Shown: one piece after another, positions 44,801 through 56,413 of the stretch | Layout: each line of letters opens with the position of its first letter | How positions within the stretch are numbered: position 1 is the first letter of the stretch | Origin: Platynereis dumerilii | Taxonomy: Eukaryota; Annelida; Polychaeta; Phyllodocida; Nereididae | DNA length: 64,000 bases | Reading direction: 5' to 3' | Assembly (NCBI GenBank): GCA_026936325.1 | Contig: JAPTHN010000003.1 | Location: 67,451,192-67,515,191, forward strand | Notes under the pieces: generated by a model | Told to the model about the DNA's origin: nothing | Database searches by the model: none | Seen by the model: the letters and a program-made list of their open reading frames with translations, nothing else | Translations under genes and position numbers: made by a program

Positions 44801-46260
44801 TGAAAGGGAGAGATCGGAGAGGAAGAGACAGGGATGAGAGAGACTAGGCCAAGAGAAGAAGAGACTTCAAAGCAGGAAAACACTTGAAAGGGAGAGATTG
44901 GAGAGGAAGAGACAGGGATGAGAGAGACTAGGCCATGAGAAGAAGAGACTTCAAAGGAGAAAAACACTTGAAAGGGAGAGATTGGAGAGGAAGAGACAGG
45001 GATGAGAGAGACTAGGCCAAGAGAAGAAAAGACTTCAAAGGAGGAGAACACTTGAAGGGGAGAGATTTGAGAGGAAGAGACAGATATGAGGGAGACAAGG
45101 TCAAGAGAGAATATAGTACAAAGGAGGAGAACACATGAAAGGGAGATATTGGAGAGGAAGAGACAGAGATGAGAGAGACTATGCCAAGAGAAGAAGAGAC
45201 TACAAAGGAGGAGAACACTTGAAAGGGAGAGATTGGAGAGGAAGAGACACAGATGAGAGAAACTAGGCCAAGAGAGAATAGACTACAAAAGAGAAGAAAA
45301 AGAAGAGGACAAAGGAGGCCAAGAGAAGAATAAGAAGAGGACAAAGTAGGAGAACACATGAAAGGGAGATATTGGAGAGGAAGAGACAGAGATGAGAGAG
45401 ACTAGGCCAAGAGAGAATAGACTACAAAGGAGGAGAACATTTGAAAGGGAGATATTGGAGAGGAAGAGACAGAGATGAGAGAGACTAGGCCAAGAGAAGA
45501 AGAGACAGCAAAGGAGGAGAACACTTGAAAGGGAGAGATTGGAGAGGAAGAGACCGAGATGAGAGAGACTAGGCCAAAAGAAGAAGAGACTACAAAGGAG
45601 GAGAACACTTGAAAGGGTGAGATTGGAAAGGAAGATTCAGAGATAAGAGAGACTAGACCAAGAGAAGAAGAAGAAGAGGACAAAGAAGGAGAACACATGA
45701 AAGGGAGATATTGGAGAGGAACAGGCAGAGATGAGAGAGACTAGGCCAAGAGAAGAAGAAGAAGAGGACAAAGGAGGAGAACACATGAAAGGGAGATATT
45801 GGAGAGGAAGAGACAGGGATGAGAGGGACTAGGCCAAGAGAAGAAGAGACTACAAAGGAGGAGAACACTTGAAAGGGAGAGATTGGAGAGGAAGAGACAG
45901 AGATGAGAGGGACTAGGCCAAGGGAGAATGGACTACAAAGGAGGAGAACGCTTGAAAGGGAGATATTGGAAAGGAAGAGACTTTAAAGGGAGAGAGACTA
46001 AGAGCCAAGAGAAGAAGAGCCTAAAATGGAGGCAATACTTGAAAGGGAGAGATGGGAAAGGAAAAGACAGATACCAGAGAGACTAGGCCTGGAAAAGAAG
46101 AGACTACGAAGGTCAAGGAGAAGTTATTAATGCAGGTGACGAGAAAGGGAGAAATTAGAAAGGAAGAAGCATGGATGTACACATAGATGACCAGAAAGGA
46201 GGCAGGGATACAGAAGACTTGCAACCGAGAACGGAGGAGAAGACAGGACTACCAGATGGG
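41815..46260. repeat. Purine-rich minisatellite region, 84-bp unit in the core
   Basis: The plus strand is strongly A/G rich throughout. The core, about 42870-46010, repeats an 84-bp unit (AGAGATTGGAGAGGAAGAGA, GATGAGAGAGACTAGGCC, AAGAGAAGAAGAGACTTCAA, AGGAGGAGAACACTTGAAAG) roughly 37 times. Flanks (41815-42870, 46010-46260) are older and irregular, with GGAGGCAGGGATG-type phrases. Because 84 is a multiple of 3, long minus-strand frames of a 28-residue repeat (SLGLVSLISVSSSPISPFQV) appear; they are not taken as genes. Confidence 0.9.
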
Positions 46261-46419
46261 GGCGTTTGGAGGCGCTTATGCTATTCAGTGACGTCACAGG
46301 TCTATTCAGTTACGTCTTTGGGTAGTAATGCTGTCATGACAGTAATTTATCCAATATGGTTCCCATTATCTCAGCACTCTCAACAATACACACACTTATG
46401 TCTTATAGGCACAATATCA

Positions 46420-47100
46420 TGATCTGCCTTTTAAAAAGTCCAATCTGGTAGTTGAAATGAGGAATCTACCATTTTGCAATGGTAAAGATAAGAACAAATT
46501 TGCGTGATATGCCTTTTAAAAAATGTTATCTGCCATTAAATATTTATAATACATCTACCATTACATTTAGGGGTGGACATCGTTTGCTAAGTTCGATACG
46601 ATACATATCGTCGATACTCATTTTCGGTTTTCGATACGTATCGCGATACACAAATAGTGCCATAAACTAATTTTACTGAAAATCTATGCAGCGAAACTCA
46701 TTTTGCCTCTCAAAATGAGATCTTGCGTGAGACAGGAATCTGAAGTGGCAACAATCTCAAGTGTTTCTCAACATTTGGTGACATTATAAACCTAAACTGT
46801 GCAAATTAATACTTTTTTCAAGCAAAAGAACGCAGTTGAGGCAGTATCGGTTTGATACGATATTGCTAATCATTCGATTTTGATTATCGTATCGAATGAT
46901 CGATACGGTTTAACCGATATATCATGAAACGATGTCCATCCCTAATTACCTTGGCCTTTGGAATAGAATGATCTGCCGTCACAAATGTACAATCTGACAG
47001 TTTACAATGATGTAGATAGGAAAGTTTTGCGTTATCTGCCTTTTAAAAAGTGCAATCTGCCATCATATAAGGCATCTGCCATTACATCAGCCTTTGGAAT
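46420..47100. repeat. Degenerate repeats of ATCTGCCTTTTAAAAAG type
   Basis: ATCTGCCTTTTAAAAAGT(C/G)CAATCTG occurs at about 46422 and 47034 with a weaker copy near 46507; CTACCATTACAT and CTGCCATTACAT recur between them. An old local tandem repeat interrupted by a MITE. Confidence 0.55.
46569..46943. mobile_element. TIR MITE rich in ATCGATAC motifs
   Basis: AGGGGTGGACATCGTTT at the left pairs with the reversed right end AGGGATGGACATCGTTT. The interior is full of TCGATACG and ATATCG. The TAGGG(A/G)TGG start is hAT-like, but the flanking duplication is unclear. Confidence 0.6.
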
Positions 47101-47156
47101 ATTTTGATTTGTGCAGTACATGTGCTTCCTTCTCCTGTCTCCTTTATAAAGTATAT

Positions 47157-48330
47157 TGTAATGACTTAGCATGTAAACAACACAAAACACATTTTTATAC
47201 CTCCCTAGACATCTTAAATTGTTATTTGACAACATTTACCTGCAGTTTACTTCATGATTTCTCACATTTCATCAGTTCTGGCCATGTGCTTCTGTTTTCT
47301 TCTAATATTTATTTTTCGCGGCGAAATTAGGTCAACTCGCCCCTCGCAACATTAACAAGACGTTTAATTACGTAAATCTAACAGCTTTAAACTTGTCAAA
47401 TTCATGATTGTACATCCTAATATTATTATTTGAACATAGTTTCATCAATGTTTTGCAAGATTTTAATGTATTTGTTGTACAATTGAACATTTTATGCAGA
47501 AGCCCCCTACAACATCGATGACTCGTCAGTTTCGTGAAAGAATTTTAGACGCGAAGGATGGCGGGTTTTTGGCGGGTTTTAACGTAGTTTTTCGGCGGGT
47601 TTTAACGTCGTTTTTGGTGGGTTTTAGGCGGGTTTTAACGTAGATATCGGCGGGTTGGCGGGTTTTTCAGCCTATAAAAGGGTGCTTGGCGGGTTCTGAA
47701 ATCAGTCTGGTCTCAGAATCGGACACGGGAACACCTGAAAAACTTACTGAGCAAGAGTTACCTTAGCCAGAATAGTTGATGGTGAGCATTTAGGCCTGGC
47801 CTATTCCAGAATGATGACCAAAAAGCTGACACCCATTGAGATGTGAGCATAATGCTCTTTTTTATGATTGAGAAATGCCTTGACAGACCTTATGAAAGGA
47901 TAGTCATGAAGGCAAAAACAAATCAATTTGAGTCTCATGTATTTTGGGTTCAGGCCAGCTCAGAAATGCCAAATGAAATTATTTATGGTTAATTCCAGCC
48001 TGGGTAAATTCAGAAGAAATTGGGAAAATTATTTTAAATGGAAATTATTAAGAAAATCCATCCAGCGTCACAAATTCTTGAGTTAAGAGTCAGAAAATGT
48101 CTATGAAATGAATGAATAAATGTCCTGAATGAATAAAAGTCCAAAACTTTAAAAACTTGTCTCTTTTAAAATTCTTGTTTAATTCCTAAAGTTTATCGGA
48201 CGTTTGAATAGTCAATGAAATCAAATTGACATCCATGAAGAAAGATGAGATGCGTTTCAAGAGGAAAAATTAATTCCTCATAATTCCTGTATGATAGCGA
48301 CAAGCACGCTACCAACACTAAGTCGTTACA
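47157..48330 (+). repeat. 5-prime LTR of the larger element
   Basis: 1174 bp. It has a block of GGCGGGTTTT repeats at 47559-47669 just before TATAAAAG at 47673-47680, a compact promoter; transcription should start shortly after. Confidence 0.9.
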
Positions 48331-48648
48331 TACAGAAATTTTTGGTGGCAGCGGTGGGATGCTGTAGAAATAATATTCACAAGCATCCAGAGATGAAAAT
48401 CTGCGTCTCTCAATACTTCAAAATTAACTAAAGAAAGTTAAACGCACAGAAGTTTTGACCAGGAAAATTTATTGGAAATAAACTCAACACAAAGGAAGTG
48501 ATTTGAGACAATTTATTGACATGAATGAAATTAATCAAAATTCATGATCACCGTGCAAATGAAAATTGACCAAACTGGAGTTGAATGGGATCGATAAAGA
48601 TCTGAAAAATTACGGCTAAGAGTTTCAGACTGACAAAACAATATTAAA

Positions 48649-50436
48649 TTGTCACAATTTTATCAATTAAAAGTTTTAAAATTTTTTCAAATGGATACCG
48701 GAATTGGTTCAGAACTACATGCCAACGGGCCGTCTGTTCTGTCCGCTTTTGATCGAGATATTGATATATCTGAAGCTAGTGATGGAGAAGTAGCTGGTCC
48801 GCCTGGTCGCGGCGATCTCAACAAAGGCGACAAAAGTTCGGCCAGTACACAAAATATGAAATTTGGCGACAGTGGTTATTTTACTAGATCAAAGGGAAGA
48901 GTGATACAAAATAATGGAGCGAACAACAAGTCAGTGCATGATTTTGAAAATACTGTTGTTGAGAATCAGAATAAAATTGTTGAAGAAATCAAAAATGGTT
49001 TCCAAGAAATTGCTAATTCAATACATGAAGCAATTGTACAAATTAATAGCGTTTCAAGACCAAGACGAAATATGATAAATTTGCAAAATGGTCGTTCTGG
49101 AAACGTTTCAGGTCCTGGAAGGACCACAGTTGATGAGCCGTCCGATGAATCTGACGACCAGAGCACACAAGCCGAGCAAAGTGAATGGTCTCCCCCAAAT
49201 GTAAATGCTAACGGTTGTTATTCTAGCAATTTCAAGGGCTGCAAATTGCCTCCATTTACTGGAAGAGAATCTTGGAAAGTGTGGTTTGGGCGATTTGAAG
49301 AGTGCGCCCAACGGAAGCGTTGGACAAATGAGGAAAAGCTGGATGAATTGCTTCCTAGGTTGCAAGGAGCAGCTGGAGAATTTGTTTACAACCAACTCGT
49401 ACCTCGAATAAGGAGCAATTATGCCAAATTAACAGGAGAGTTGAATAGTCGGTTTCGAGTAATTGAACTTCCAAAAGCTTTCAGAAGCAAGTTGTCCAAA
49501 AGAGTTCAGCGGAATGGAGAGTCAGCAGAAGACTATGCAGCTGAATTGAAAATGCTGTACGACAAAGCTTTCCCCGATCGTTCAAACAAAGTCCGAGAGG
49601 AGGACCTCCTGAGGTATTTCATGGATGGTTTGTGGAATGACGAAGCCCGTAAATTGGTGGAGTTTGTCAAGGAACCGTCTACCATAGACGCAGCTGTTAT
49701 GGAAGTGGTTCTTTTCCTGGAAGGCCATCACAAGAATTGTAGTGATCGCAACATAAATGATAAAGCTGGGCGCCGTAATTCAATAAATTTGGTCCATCCT
49801 GCTGATGATGATGACAATTACGAAGTAGACGATGTCGAGTCTGAGTCAAGGGTTGCACGCATGTCTACGCGACCTGGAAATAAAGAGAAACATTTTGTCA
49901 ATAAAGCTATGAGAATACAAAATGGTAATGAGGAAAGTGCGAACAGTAATATGGTTACCCTAGAAACCATTAATGATGCACTGACAAAAGTGACTGAGAA
50001 AATGGCCACGTCAGAGCAGTTTTTGGAACTGAAAAATGATGTGGATAATTTAGGAAGCAGAATGACTATTGTTGAAGAGGAAGTCAGCAGACGTTCCTAC
50101 AAACCAAGAGGGAATACAACAAATCAACAGTTTTCTAACAATTCCCAGAGAAGGAATTCAAACAATGAATATTTTTGTTTCAACTGTAACCAACCAGGGC
50201 ATTTACCAAATGATTGTCCGCGAGCACACTGGCTCACGGGTCAAATGCAGATGACTGTGCAGCCAAATGCGAATTTTCCGGATCGGATGTCTGTCGATAA
50301 AGGACCACAGTTGAGAAATGGTTCAGGTTGCGGTGTAATCCCCACAGGTCAAGTTAGTTCCCATGTTCAGATGCCTGGCGGGACAAGAGAATCTGATGCT
50401 CAACAGATGTCAAACTTACAAGGGTCGACTCTGTAG
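48649..50436 (+). CDS. Gag-like open frame of the larger LTR element
   Basis: 595 codons from the first Met; the likely start is the inner MDTGIGSELHANG. The middle has a capsid-type region (FTGRESWKVWFGRFEECAQR near 200, then LNSRFRVIELPKAFRSKLS and EDYAAELKMLYDKAFP), and a CCHC knuckle CFNCNQPGHLPNDC lies near residue 510. This is the order of Ty3/gypsy Gag. The N-terminal third is acidic and of unknown role. Confidence 0.8.
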   Translation: MSQFYQLKVLKFFQMDTGIGSELHANGPSVLSAFDRDIDISEASDGEVAGPPGRGDLNKGDKSSASTQNMKFGDSGYFTRSKGRVIQNNGANNKSVHDFENTVVENQNKIVEEIKNGFQEIANSIHEAIVQINSVSRPRRNMINLQNGRSGNVSGPGRTTVDEPSDESDDQSTQAEQSEWSPPNVNANGCYSSNFKGCKLPPFTGRESWKVWFGRFEECAQRKRWTNEEKLDELLPRLQGAAGEFVYNQLVPRIRSNYAKLTGELNSRFRVIELPKAFRSKLSKRVQRNGESAEDYAAELKMLYDKAFPDRSNKVREEDLLRYFMDGLWNDEARKLVEFVKEPSTIDAAVMEVVLFLEGHHKNCSDRNINDKAGRRNSINLVHPADDDDNYEVDDVESESRVARMSTRPGNKEKHFVNKAMRIQNGNEESANSNMVTLETINDALTKVTEKMATSEQFLELKNDVDNLGSRMTIVEEEVSRRSYKPRGNTTNQQFSNNSQRRNSNNEYFCFNCNQPGHLPNDCPRAHWLTGQMQMTVQPNANFPDRMSVDKGPQLRNGSGCGVIPTGQVSSHVQMPGGTRESDAQQMSNLQGSTL

Positions 50437-50498
50437 GCCGAGAGAAGACCCCTAAAGATAACGGACAAGATAGAAGTGAAGATGACAAGGACAGTTTC

Positions 50499-51557
50499 TT
50501 GAGTAAATTGCCATTTTATAATGAAGACATTTCAGAATTTTACGAAGAGATAAACCGAATTTCCCCTGATTGGAAAGGGGTATACATAAAAGGACAAGTT
50601 GAAGGAAAGGAAATTTATTTTACTGTGGACACAGGAGCCTCAGTCACCGTACTCGCGGAAAGAGTGTGGAAACAGTTGCCAAAGCAAGTGCGGAAAAGAA
50701 GACCAGTTAAGAAGAAATTGATAGGAGCAAATGGTGCTCCATTAAAAGCACTAGGGAGAGTGCTATTGGAATTACAGCTTGGGCCAGTTAGTCTGCACAC
50801 AGAAGTTGACGTGGCGGAAATACAGGATGATTGTCTGCTGGGAGCAGACATACTTTTGGAACAAAAGGAAGGGCCTTTTGATTTATTGTTCAGTGCAGGA
50901 ACAATTAAGTGGAATAATGAGAGTATTCCCTGTATTAATCCAATAATACAACCTGTCAGGAAGGTTGTTTGTGAAGCAGACGTAACAAACCCAGAGAATT
51001 CTGAGATTATTAATGATGTGGAACTGGCAAATGGTTTGAATGATTTGACAATCGAGGCATGTCCAAAATTTCAAGAAGTCGACCAACTGGCAGTGGTTGC
51101 CAGTATTACGAATCCAATGAATCCGGAGTCACTTATGGAGCGGATGATGAATCCATTTGATCCACCGGTATTTGAGGATAATAAAGAAGATGGAGAGATA
51201 TCAAACAGATTGTTCAAAGTGAACAATGGCCTTTGGAATGTCATGGAGACATTATTTTGCCTGATCATAGTGATCAGATTAAGAATCAACAAGTTTTTCA
51301 TGTTGTTTTCCTGGTTGTTTTCACAGATTGCTAATAAAGCATATGAAACAACACAGAGAATGACAATTAAACTAAATGATGGAGTACCAAAATTATTTGA
51401 GACTCCATTCTTGGATGACGGACGATTGAGACCCAAATTATTTTATCCAACGACCAATAATATTTGGCGAATGGTTCAACGCTTAATTGCAAGGATTTTT
51501 GGAATGAAGGATACATTCCTTAAATCAACAATCCCATTAAACAAAATGTGTATCTAA
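50499..51557 (+). CDS. Retroviral-type aspartic protease frame of the larger LTR element
   Basis: FTVDTGASVTVLAERVWKQL near residue 42 is the catalytic DTGA motif, and LLGADILLE near 114 is the second conserved block; together they fit a retropepsin-like protease of about 110 residues. The rest of the 352 codons is not recognised; a hydrophobic stretch (LFCLIIVIRL, FFMLFSWLFS) lies near residue 250. It lies 62 bp after the gag frame. Confidence 0.75.
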   Translation: MSKLPFYNEDISEFYEEINRISPDWKGVYIKGQVEGKEIYFTVDTGASVTVLAERVWKQLPKQVRKRRPVKKKLIGANGAPLKALGRVLLELQLGPVSLHTEVDVAEIQDDCLLGADILLEQKEGPFDLLFSAGTIKWNNESIPCINPIIQPVRKVVCEADVTNPENSEIINDVELANGLNDLTIEACPKFQEVDQLAVVASITNPMNPESLMERMMNPFDPPVFEDNKEDGEISNRLFKVNNGLWNVMETLFCLIIVIRLRINKFFMLFSWLFSQIANKAYETTQRMTIKLNDGVPKLFETPFLDDGRLRPKLFYPTTNNIWRMVQRLIARIFGMKDTFLKSTIPLNKMCI

Positions 51558-52545
51558 ATGCAGAGGAATTTGATTATTCCATGATAGTCGGAAAAAGATG
51601 AACTGCAAAATACTGAATTGCATGCGGAAGATTACTGAATGGAAAGCGAAGTCTGAATTTACAATACAACAGACTTCTGAATTTCCAAAAATTCAGTGTG
51701 GAATCTAAGCACACTGTACAGTGGTGAACGTGCTTACCTTGCTGACTAAAGGCAACAAACATGACCTTGAACCGCTAGTGACACCAGGACGGGAAGCAGG
51801 AAGAGGAGTTATGTTTTGAATGAAGTTCTGTGACCATGGCCACATCACCTAAGACCAAATGGTGAGGATGAAGATCGAGATGAAGATCAAGGTCAATCCT
51901 GAAGAAGATCAAGATCCAAGATGACTGATGTCCCTGAAGCTATTGTACTGGACTCGGATGATCTGAAATTGGAACATCATCTTAATCAATCTGATGAGAT
52001 GCTTTGTCACTGAAAATTACAAGATTCAAGTTTAAATTAACAAGATTCAAGTTGAAGATGTGGAAAAAGAATTGCTCACCCTGAAGATTTTCGAAACCTA
52101 TGGACAAAGCAGCCGGATACCAACAGACGGAGCGAGGATACAAGCGGCACCACTATCATCTACTACAGTGATCATTGATGACTATCAATTTAATTTTATT
52201 GCATGATGATAAATAACACATTTGTGAGTATGAATATGATTTAATTGTTAAATTTTAATGTTATTGTATCTCGTGGATTGAGCCTGAGGCTACTGTAACC
52301 TTTTTTTAAATGATATTGTATGTACTGTTTAAAAATGCTAAAACAAGAATCCGCGGATGTCCTAGCCGATTCAAATTGTTATTTTAAAAATTTCACTTTT
52401 ATATGCATTTGATGTGTTTTAATGTTAAATTTAAGCTAGACAGTTGATCAAATTGTTATTTGGATGTATGGTAAGAGTAATTAATAATAATTATACTGAT
52501 ATTGTGACATTCATGAGGACATTTGAATGTCTAAGTGGGGGAGAA
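51558..52545. other. Non-coding interior tail of the larger LTR element
   Basis: Between the protease frame and the right LTR nothing coding was recognised. It ends in the polypurine tract AAGTGGGGGAGAA. Confidence 0.6.
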
Positions 52546-53724
52546 TGTAATGACTTAGCATGTAAACAACACAAAACACATTTTTATACCTCCCTAGACA
52601 TCTTAAATTGTTATTTGACAACATTTACCTGCAGTTTACTTCATGATTTCTCACATTTCATCAGTTCTGGCCATTACATGTGCTTCTGTTTTCTTCTAAT
52701 ATTTATTTTTCGCGGCGAAATTAGGTCAACTCGCCCCTCGCAACATTAACAAGACGTTTAATTACGTAAATCTAACAGCTTTAAACTTGTCAAATTCATG
52801 ATTGTACATCCTAATATTATTATTTGAACATAGTTTCATCAATGTTTTGCAAGATTTTAATGTATTTGTTGTACAATTGAACATTTTATGCAGAAGCCCC
52901 CTACAACATCGATGACTCGTCAGTTTCGTGAAAGAATTTTAGACGCGAAGGATGGCGGGTTTTTGGCGGGTTTTAACGTAGTTTTTCGGCGGGTTTTAAC
53001 GTCGTTTTTGGTGGGTTTTAGGCGGGTTTTAACGTAGATATCGGCGGGTTGGCGGGTTTTTCAGCCTATAAAAGGGTGCTTGGCGGGTTCTGAAATCAGT
53101 CTGGTCTCAGAATCGGACACGGGAACACCTGAAAAACTTACTGAGCAAGAGTTACCTTAGCCAGAATAGTTGATGGTGAGCATTTAGGCCTGGCCTATTC
53201 CAGAATGATGACCAAAAAGCTGACACCCATTGAGATGTGAGCATAATGCTCTTTTTTATGATTGAGAAATGCCTTGACAGACCTTATGAAAGGATAGTCA
53301 TGAAGGCAAAAACAAATCAATTTGAGTCTCATGTATTTTGGGTTCAGGCCAGCTCAGAAATGCCAAATGAAATTATTTATGGTTAATTCCAGCCTGGGTA
53401 AATTCAGAAGAAATTGGGAAAATTATTTTAAATGGAAATTATTAAGAAAATCCATCCAGCGTCACAAATTCTTGAGTTAAGAGTCAGAAAATGTCTATGA
53501 AATGAATGAATAAATGTCCTGAATGAATAAAAGTCCAAAACTTTAAAAACTTGTCTCTTTTAAAATTCTTGTTTAATTCCTAAAGTTTATCGGACGTTTG
53601 AATAGTCAATGAAATCAAATTGACATCCATGAAGAAAGATGAGATGCGTTTCAAGAGGAAAAATTAATTCCTCATAATTCCTGTATGATAGCGACAAGCA
53701 CGCTACCAACACTAAGTCGTTACA
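52546..53724 (+). repeat. 3-prime LTR of the larger element
   Basis: 1179 bp, nearly identical to 47157-48330. The matching TATAAAAG is at 53067-53074. Confidence 0.9.
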
Positions 53725-53799
53725 ATATCGATATAGCCCAATAAGGTGCTGCAGAGGCGTAAAACACACTTTATAAAGTATGACCCAGCCAACACCTAG

Positions 53800-54450
53800 G
53801 CCTAGCTGTACTAGCCTGCTCCAGCCTGCAACCAACTTGTACCTAGCCTGCACCCAACTGCACTAGCCTGCACCAGCCTGCAACCAACTTGTACCTAGCT
53901 TGCTCCCAACTTTACTAGCCTGCACACAACTTGTACCTAGCCTGCGCCCAAATGTACTAACCTGCACCAGCCTGCACCCAACTTGTACCTAGCCTGCACC
54001 CAACCGCACAAGCCTGCACCAGCCTGCACCCTACTTGTACCCAGCCTACACCTGCCTGCACCCAACTTGTACCTAGCCTGCACCCAACTGCACTAGCCTG
54101 CACCAGCCTGCACCTAGCTTGCTCCCAACTGTACTAGCCTGCACACAACTTGTACCTAGCCTGCACCAGCCTGCACCCAACTTGTACCTAGCCTGCACCC
54201 AACTGCACTAGCCTGCACCAGCCTGCACCAGCCTGCACCCAACTTGTACCTAGCTTGCTCCCAACTGTACTAGCCTGCACACAACTTGTACCTAGCCTGC
54301 GCCCAACTGTACTAGCCTGCACCAGCCTGCACCCAACTTGTACCCAGCCTGCACCCAACTGTACTAGCCTGCACCAGCCTGCACCCAACTTGTACCTAGC
54401 CTGCACCCAACCGTACTAGCCTGCACCAGCCTGCACACAACTTGTACCTA
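53800..54450. repeat. Minisatellite of CCTGCACCCAACTTGTACCTAG type
   Basis: Imperfect 20-22-bp units with CCTGCACC, AACTTGTACCTAG and AACTG(C/T)ACTAG variants, over about 650 bp; variants alternate in longer blocks. A weak echo (AGCCTGCACCCAAGTGCACC) occurs at 57292. Confidence 0.85.
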
Positions 54451-54453
54451 GCC

Positions 54454-54720
54454 TGTTCTCCGGGCCTAATGGTTAAAGGTGCTTGTTTGTGCTGCCTACC
54501 ACTGGCTGTGAGGTCGTGAGTTCGACTCCCACTCCTGGAACTCAATCTGGTCCGAGCCCATGGGACATTAATTTGAGGCAGGTTGTGCAGGGTGACCCAC
54601 CTCAACTTGTGCATTGATGGTGCAACCAAAACAGTGTTTACTGAAACAGTTTGAAATTTCCAATGCAAAAACCAAGTTACAGTTTCAGTGACAAGAGCCA
54701 AGAGAAGAGTATTATGCAAG
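54454..54720 (+). repeat. tRNA-derived SINE, family 2
   Basis: A-box-like TAATGGTTAAAGGTGC (54467 on) and B box GAGTTCGACTCC (54519-54530) are spaced as in tRNA genes and followed by an unrelated body (CAATCTGGTCCGAGCCCATG, CAGGTTGTGCAGGGTGAC). No acceptor-stem pairing is seen, so it is not a working tRNA. The 3-prime end is uncertain. Confidence 0.65.
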
Positions 54721-56413
54721 TTCAGTTCGTTTTCGGTTAAAATTGGACTCAGAGAAGGAGTTCAAATTTTCGCATAGCTTTTTTTCTGATTTTTTACAAT
54801 TGAAGTCTGTCAACCTTGGAAATTTTTTTTCGCTCACATGTAATGCATGTACTGTATTGCAGAAGCTATAGCAAAGCAGTGCCGGACCTTTTCTTTGAAG
54901 TAGGTTTGGGTTTTATGGAGTCAGGAAGCCCAAATACTGTCCTGATGCAGTACACCATTTTCATACCAGTAATTTAATTGGGTCTATACCAATGATGGGT
55001 GGGCAAAAATTGTTGTTACCACTCATAATAAGCATTAGAATAGCTTAATCTTACATGGGAATATCATTAATCACTTTCAATTTGAGCATTGATGTGTGTA
55101 TCCGCCACTTTATTAATTATTCCAATAATGCACATACATTTTCAACAATGAATCTGACATCTCTAAGAAAAATGACTTGGCTTAGATTTCTAGGCCAAAT
55201 GACATGGTGAATTTGTTGAGGGGAATCTTCTGCACCTGGTAGTATTAAAGAACCATGTTTTTCCATCACAAATGTTGGTCAAAATAAGATTAGATTTTGA
55301 GGGATGGAAATTTGTGACTTTCTAGATGACACCAAAAATGGATTTTGGTAGAAGTGTTGCTATACTTTTTAACCGGCCAAAGGCCAGTTATTAGAGGAGG
55401 GCTTAAACGGATTTTTGGTGAAATGGGACTCTTGTCCTGTCCATGTCCATGTCCACTTTTTCACTTGCCTTGCCCCTCTGAACACAGTGCTGCAACCCAG
55501 TGAGCAATGGGGGCCAATGTCAAATATGGACCTGCCCATTATGAATGGGGGATTCAGGTACTGTAAGGGGTTACCATGGTTACAGGTGCTATGAACAGCT
55601 GCAGCCAGCAGTGGGCCTGTGAGCCTCATTGGAGAAGGTGCATCTGTGTCAGGATTGCTTATAATTCCAAAGCACTATGAGAGTCAAACCACTCCAGTAC
55701 TTGTGTTTTAAAATAATTGTTCATGCCCAGATCAGGCATCTTTGCTCATTGGATCATTATGTTTGTATAACACTTGGCATTGTCTACTTCTTCACCAGCT
55801 TTCTGTACAGTGCTATGATGAAGTTATGCACCATTGCCAAATTATTCCTGCAAGCAATGTCTATCAACACCCATCCACTAAACTCCACCAAGAGACCAGA
55901 GCCTTTCTCAGTGCATTTCTCATTCTGACATAATATTTTGACAAACTTTATCATTACAGCCTGTAAATTTGATATGCATAAAATGAGTGCTTGCTTCCCA
56001 CAGATTTTGGCGCTCTGTGACTGTGAGTCATAATAACTGATGAAGTGTCATCTCCCCAAATTTAACTTCCATGGGAAACATAGAGGCTGTTTGATTAGTC
56101 ATGATGAAGAGAAGGATTTGTCATGTAACTAATAGAGTAAAACTATCGTGACAAATCATCAATATGATGATTCACGAAGTGCCATTTTCACAGTGCAACA
56201 GCCCACTCTGTTCGGATATCAGTTTTACAGATTGTAAACTAAAGTGGTGTTTTAAGACGCTTGCCACCACACATAAACGGACCTGTAAAAATTCTGGCGG
56301 TCCGGTAAACCAGTTTTTACCGGCCAGCATGCCTTGTGAAAGGTCAGAGCGAGTTTTAAAGGCTGCCTGTATTTCACTTGCATTTATGAAATTTGGTGTA
56401 GGGATTCACTTTG
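54721..56413. other. Intergenic DNA with no confident feature
   Basis: No exon or RNA gene was recognised. ACCGGCCAAAGGCCAG at 55372 and CGGTCCGGTAAACC near 56307 are small palindromic or GC-rich bits. The open frame 55677-55928 has no family resemblance that I can defend. Confidence 0.4.

Larger units (their letters stand above)
47157..53724 (+). mobile_element. LTR retrotransposon, Ty3/gypsy-like, with gag and protease parts (fossil)
   Basis: LTRs at 47157-48330 and 52546-53724 start TGTAATGACTTAG and end CTAAGTCGTTACA. They are almost identical, the right one being 5 bp longer, and ATAT flanks both (47153-47156, 53725-53728). A primer-binding-type TGGTGGCAGCGGTGGGAT follows the left LTR; AAGTGGGGGAGAA precedes the right LTR as polypurine tract. 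The 4.2-kb interior shows gag-like (48649-50436) and aspartic-protease (50499-51557) frames; no reverse transcriptase or integrase part was recognised, so it looks non-autonomous. LTR identity means a very recent insertion. Confidence 0.9.

Noticed and set aside
42612-45868. Series of minus-strand open frames of about 100-320 codons rich in S, L, P and F
   Set aside because: They are translations of the 84-bp minisatellite, whose unit is a multiple of three; there is no domain and no gene structure.
48966-49395. Minus-strand frames opposite the larger gag frame
   Set aside because: Shadows of the retroelement coding frame.
54454-54540. Possible tRNA gene
   Set aside because: A and B boxes are present but no acceptor stem or anticodon arm forms, and SINE body follows.
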